From Pseudomonadota bacterium (GTDB lineage Bacteria > Myxococcota > UBA9042 > PHBI01): DNA of 8,818 nucleotides. The stretch spans positions 1-8,818 of the forward strand of contig SXIE01000400.1 of NCBI GenBank assembly GCA_005772945.1. Direction: 5' to 3'. The notes under the pieces are model-generated. The model worked only from the letters and a program-made list of their open reading frames with translations, did not search any database and was not told the origin of the DNA. Made by a program: the position numbers and the translations under genes. Positions 5,991 to 8,818 of this stretch are shown in pieces (positions within the stretch are counted from its first letter, which is position 1; each line of letters begins with the position of its first letter).

Positions 5991-6187
5991 CTGGGGTCTG
6001 CGCCGCCGACAAGACCTGCACCCAAGGCACTTGCCGCGAGCTGCAAACATGCGTGCCGAAAGGTAGCGCCACCACGCCGGCCGCGCCTCCGCGCAAGTCG
6101 GGCTGCGCTGGCGGTGGCCCCGGCCCGGTGGGCCTCGCCGGGGTGCTCGCCGCCCTGGGGATCCTGGCCGTCTCCAAGCGCCGTTAG
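5918..6187 (+). pseudogene. out-of-frame 3' end of the Cys-rich protein, with terminal MYXO-CTERM-like tail
   Basis: From TGT at 5918 this frame reads CAREIQCAGDVNPEDLP and continues Cys-rich (CAADKTCTQGTC, LQTC), then a Pro/Ala linker and a final SGCAGGGPGP, hydrophobic segment and SKRR before TAG at 6185-6187. The last about 29 residues (6098-6184) are a second MYXO-CTERM-like tail. The frame has no start or signal of its own. Removing two bases from the GT/GC run at 5915-5927 joins it to the upstream frame as CHGGPYCQC-AREIQC, giving about 326 residues in total. I therefore read it as the displaced end of the gene that starts at 5205, not a separate gene. Its stop overlaps the convergent dehydrogenase stop by four bases. 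Confidence 0.7.
6098..6184 (+). other. terminal MYXO-CTERM-like segment (unit 2)
   Basis: This encodes SGCAGGGPGP, a Leu/Ala/Val-rich helix and SKRR at the very C-terminus, the usual position of a MYXO-CTERM signal. The Cys is the residue expected to be processed by a myxosortase. Confidence 0.65.
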
Positions 6188-7056
6188 GACCGCGACGACC
6201 GCGACGCGACGTCCTTGAAGTAGTCGCCGAGGCGGTGCGTGCCAAACGCGGGAGCCACCACGTCGACCGTCGTGGCATGGACGACGAAGCGCATGAACTG
6301 CCCCATGCGCGGCGACACCGGCGTGGCCAGAACCGACGCCACGCGAATCAGCCCTGGCGGCACAAAGCGATAGCGCGGCGCGACCCCGGCGGCCTCGCAT
6401 GCCAGGCGCGCGATCTCGAGGCGCGTCACCACCTCGGGGCCACCGATAGGCCACTCGCGCGCGCCGCCGGACTCGACGGCCTCAGCGCAGGCGGTCGCAA
6501 GATCGCGGTCGTCGATCGGGTTCGAGGTCGAGCGGCCGTCACCGACGACGGGCACTTTGCCCTTCTTGGCCATGGCGACGAACATGCCGAGCGCCGAGAA
6601 GAACGCCGGCGGCCGCATGATCACGACGTCGAGACCGGAGGCGAGAGCGGCCTGTGCGACGCGCTCGTGGGCGTCGATGTAGGCGGTGCGCTCGGCGCCC
6701 GGCACCTGATGGACGGCGACATAGACGAAGCGCTTGGCCCCCGCCTTCTTGGCCTCCGCGAGCAGGTTCAGGTTTGCCGGCGTGTCGATCGCGCGGTAGC
6801 CGCGCCAGCCAGCGCCGGGCCGCATCGCGACCGAGGCGCCGAGACACGAAAACACCGCGTCGTGATCGGCGAGCGCGCCGACCAGCGAATTCGCACGCCG
6901 CGCGTCGGCCAGCGTGGTGGTTGCGACGATCGGCCCGAGCGACGCGAGCCGCCCCGCATCGCGCCCGAGCGCGGTCACCGCATGCCCGCGGCCCGTGAGA
7001 ATGCGAGCGACGTGGCGTCCGAGAACGGAGGTGGCACCGGCGACGAGAATCTTCAT
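6184..7056 (-). CDS. atypical SDR / NmrA-like NAD(P)-binding protein
   Basis: The 290-residue product begins MKILVAGATSVLGRHVA, a Rossmann nucleotide-binding loop (G7 to G13) in which the middle Gly of the usual GATGxxG is Ser10. The strand-2 end GRD (31-33) and a basic residue nearby suggest NADP(H), though this is uncertain. FSCLGAS (69-75), RFVYVAVHQ (109-117) and VVIMRPPAFFS (144-154) match the atypical/extended SDR family that includes NmrA, YbjT and NDUFA9-like proteins. The catalytic YxxxK is not intact: the equivalent reads Y126-IDA-H130. That suggests a redox sensor, an isomerase-like role or a non-classical dehydrogenase. The substrate is unknown. It follows the metallopeptidase gene by six bases, with its ribosome binding site over that gene's stop, so the two are cotranscribed; no functional link is evident. 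Confidence 0.88.
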   Translation of the reverse strand: MKILVAGATSVLGRHVARILTGRGHAVTALGRDAGRLASLGPIVATTTLADARRANSLVGALADHDAVFSCLGASVAMRPGAGWRGYRAIDTPANLNLLAEAKKAGAKRFVYVAVHQVPGAERTAYIDAHERVAQAALASGLDVVIMRPPAFFSALGMFVAMAKKGKVPVVGDGRSTSNPIDDRDLATACAEAVESGGAREWPIGGPEVVTRLEIARLACEAAGVAPRYRFVPPGLIRVASVLATPVSPRMGQFMRFVVHATTVDVVAPAFGTHRLGDYFKDVASRSSRS

Positions 7057-7060
7057 GAGA

Positions 7061-7064
7061 CCTC
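7061..7064 (-). promoter_or_regulatory. ribosome binding site of the SDR-like gene overlapping the upstream stop codon
   Basis: On the minus strand GAGG lies four bases before the ATG at 7056-7054 and overlaps the TGA (7065-7063) that ends the metallopeptidase. This packing supports one transcript and possible translational coupling. Confidence 0.55.
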
Positions 7065-8818
7065 AAGGCTCCAGGGCGCGGACCACGGGCAGGTCCACAA
7101 CGGTGTCGAGCGTCAGCACCGCGCGGGACCAATCCCGCCGGCTGAAGGGGTGCCGCGCGACGATGTGAACGCGAACATGCCCGGCCTGCGCGAGCGCCGC
7201 AAGGTCGACCTGAGTGCCATCGAAAACCGCGTATTTGTCGCGCCACGGGACGTTCCCCTCGACGACCGCGACGGCGGGAAAGTCGGGCAGGTCCAGCTGA
7301 AACTTCGGAATGACGAGCCGCTTCGGGACGCCACTCGCGCGGCCCACGAATTGCCAGTGGAGCTCGAGCGTGCCCTTGGTTGTCAGCGTCGCCGTGCTCT
7401 CGGCCAGCTCGAGCGACTCCGGAAAGGCCGCAAACTCGGCGATGTCGATGACGCCATTGCGATCGATGTCCGCGAAGCCCAGCTCGCCCCAGAGCACGCC
7501 GTCGCCCGGCAAGGGTGGGGCGCTCAGGCTGTTGCCCATCAGGTCCTGGGCAAACTGGAAGCGCCCTCCGAGGTCGACGTAGAGATCGGAGGCTCCAAAC
7601 GAATGTGCCAGTTCGTGTGTCACCAGATAGGCATTCTCGGCCCCCATGATGGCAATCTGCCCCTGGTCGAAATAGATCCCGCCGAATCCCTGGAGATTGA
7701 CCGTGCTGCTCGCGACGATCACTTTATCGAACCCGCTCGCAAACCCCAAGATGGGGCAGCCGCGATCGGCCAGCCACGCGTCGAGACGCGCCGAGTAGTT
7801 CGGCCAGTTGTTGTCGGTGTCGGTCAGGAAATCCGAGGTCAGCATGCCGCCGAGGACGGTCCAGCGGAGCTCCATGGTCGGCGCCCCGAAGCGGCGCACG
7901 GCGAGGTCGTCGTAGTAGGCTTGGATGGCCGCAAAGTCGACTCCGCCCGGATTGCCCTCGGGATCGAACGCGACGTCCGCGCGGCGATCGGCGCACGGGT
8001 CGGAGGCCCACTCCGGGTGAGAATCGACCAAGACGAGCACCACCTGCTGGTGCCCGAGCGGCACCCCATTGGCCGACCCGAGCTGGGGCGCGTCGACGAG
8101 GCAGCGCCCGTCGATGCAGGCTCCGCCGATGCAGTCGACGTCCTCGCAGCAGGCGGCGCCCGGGTAGAAGACGTCGCTGCAGCAGCGCCCGCCCACGTAG
8201 AAGTCGTAGTTTGCCGTGCAGGTGTCCGGATCGGGACAGTAGGTCGCCGGAAAGTGCGCGTCACCGCAGACCGGATCGGTGTCGGGAAAGTGCACGACCG
8301 CGGTCGGCTCATACCGATTCTCGGCGAACGACAGCGTGACGATGAGGTCGAAGCCGCCGAGCAGCGTCGTGGCTTGCATCGCCGTGATGTCCGCGGTCAG
8401 CATGACGGAGGCGCGCGCGGCCAGCGAGAAGTGGTCGACGTCGGCCCAACTGGCATTCTCGAACCGCCAGGTGCCGGGCGCCTTCCAATAGAATGGCAGA
8501 TTCAGCTCGGCATCGGTCGCGTTCGTGAGGCGCAATTCGAGGCGGTAGGTGCCACCGACGACCGCGTCCTGCGGCCAGATGACGGGGGTCACGACGAATG
8601 TGCCAAAATCGACTTCTTGGGTGAGGATAGGGGTCAGCGGGCGGCCGTGGCACAGGTTCTGCGACACGGTTCCGCGGCAGACGAGCGCGTCCGGGATGTC
8701 GAAGCACGCGCCGGGGCAGCGGCCGTCGGCCAGGAGGAGCGCGTTGCAGGCCTGGCTCTCGGTGCACGTGGTGGGCGCGGCGTCGACCTCGGACTCGGTC
8801 TCGGACGCGACCTCGGAC
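7063..8818 (-). CDS. secreted M6-like zinc metallopeptidase with Cys-rich insert and EF-hand loop (5' end outside window)
   Basis: 584 residues are visible and the frame is open to the right edge, so the N-terminus and presumably the secretion signal are missing. In order: an acidic Ser/Glu/Val linker (1-12, SEVASETESEVD); a Cys-rich stretch (about 18-56, six Cys); a beta-rich domain (about 65-180); a Cys-rich insert (184-239) with paired CC and CIGGACIDGRC; the peptidase domain with THELAHSFGASDLY (400-413), whose HExxHxxGxxD pattern plus Asp-Leu-Tyr, and QDLMG further on, resembles the M6 (immune inhibitor A) group; and a canonical EF-hand loop DIDRNGVIDIAE (450-461). The C-terminal 110 residues look beta-rich. 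A GTG at 8667 is not the start, because Cys-rich coding sequence continues upstream of it. Expected to be extracellular or surface-bound; the substrate is unknown. It is cotranscribed with the SDR-like gene. Confidence 0.85.
   Translation of the reverse strand, partial: SEVASETESEVDAAPTTCTESQACNALLLADGRCPGACFDIPDALVCRGTVSQNLCHGRPLTPILTQEVDFGTFVVTPVIWPQDAVVGGTYRLELRLTNATDAELNLPFYWKAPGTWRFENASWADVDHFSLAARASVMLTADITAMQATTLLGGFDLIVTLSFAENRYEPTAVVHFPDTDPVCGDAHFPATYCPDPDTCTANYDFYVGGRCCSDVFYPGAACCEDVDCIGGACIDGRCLVDAPQLGSANGVPLGHQQVVLVLVDSHPEWASDPCADRRADVAFDPEGNPGGVDFAAIQAYYDDLAVRRFGAPTMELRWTVLGGMLTSDFLTDTDNNWPNYSARLDAWLADRGCPILGFASGFDKVIVASSTVNLQGFGGIYFDQGQIAIMGAENAYLVTHELAHSFGASDLYVDLGGRFQFAQDLMGNSLSAPPLPGDGVLWGELGFADIDRNGVIDIAEFAAFPESLELAESTATLTTKGTLELHWQFVGRASGVPKRLVIPKFQLDLPDFPAVAVVEGNVPWRDKYAVFDGTQVDLAALAQAGHVRVHIVARHPFSRRDWSRAVLTLDTVVDLPVVRALEP
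7435..7470 (-). other. EF-hand calcium-binding loop in the metallopeptidase
   Basis: The twelve residues DIDRNGVIDIAE have Asp, Asp, Asn, Gly, Ile, Asp and Glu at loop positions 1, 3, 5, 6, 8, 9 and 12, a textbook EF-hand or calcium-loop pattern, followed by Phe. It lies about 40 residues after the zinc motif. Confidence 0.7.
7585..7617 (-). other. zinc-binding HExxHxxGxxD motif of the metallopeptidase
   Basis: This encodes HELAHSFGASD. The two His are zinc ligands and Glu is the general base, by analogy with other HExxH peptidases. The later Asp could be the third ligand or a structural residue, as in M6-like enzymes. Confidence 0.8.

Noticed and set aside
8665..8667. GTG as the start of the metallopeptidase
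   Set aside because: There is no ribosome binding site, and Cys-rich coding in the same frame continues upstream to the window edge.
8782..8818. Tandem repeat or CRISPR-like array
   Set aside because: The short GAC-CTC-GGA similarity is explained by a Ser/Glu/Val-rich coding linker; there are no spaced identical repeats.

Overview
This GC-rich window (roughly 70% G+C by eye) is almost wholly coding. It most resembles a myxobacterium-like member of Myxococcota or a related deltaproteobacterial lineage. The evidence is a secreted Cys-rich protein with two C-terminal-type GC + membrane helix + Arg tails like the MYXO-CTERM sorting signal, a large secreted metallopeptidase with a Cys-rich insert, and the codon bias. 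Placement is inference; no rRNA or other phylogenetic marker is present.

Layout, left to right. (1) 87-2202 (+): a PglB-type (STT3 family) oligosaccharyltransferase, recognisable along its length but split by a one-base insertion at about 519, directly before its catalytic DTD motif. (2) 2225-3049 and 3046-4269 (both -): cyanophycinase and isoaspartyl dipeptidase, translated from an ATGA overlap. They form a two-step route from cyanophycin to beta-Asp-Arg to free Asp and Arg. (3) 4270-4437: the only sizeable intergenic region (168 bp), between divergent genes, with a perfect 14-bp palindrome over the ribosome binding site of the right-hand gene. (4) 4438-5187 (+): a class I SAM-dependent methyltransferase. 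(5) 5205-6187 (+), 17 bp downstream: a secreted Cys-rich protein that appears to be two tandem homologous units fused head to tail, each with its own signal-like segment and MYXO-CTERM-like tail. The second unit is thrown out of frame by a 2-bp excess in a GT/GC run. (6) 6184-7056 (-): an atypical short-chain dehydrogenase/NmrA-like NAD(P)-binding protein, and (7) 7063-8818 (-), upstream in the same operon: an M6-like secreted zinc metallopeptidase whose 5' end lies outside the window.

The strongest functional unit is the cyanophycin degradation pair. The PglB homologue implies an N-glycosylation system whose other genes would lie left of the window. The metallopeptidase and the MYXO-CTERM-like protein are cell-surface or secreted products and possible clients of that system. 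Both coding interruptions are small indels in otherwise well-preserved genes, so they may be sequencing or assembly errors rather than true gene loss. No tRNA, rRNA, CRISPR array, insertion sequence or convincing terminator was seen, and no gene-free stretch exceeds 300 bases.
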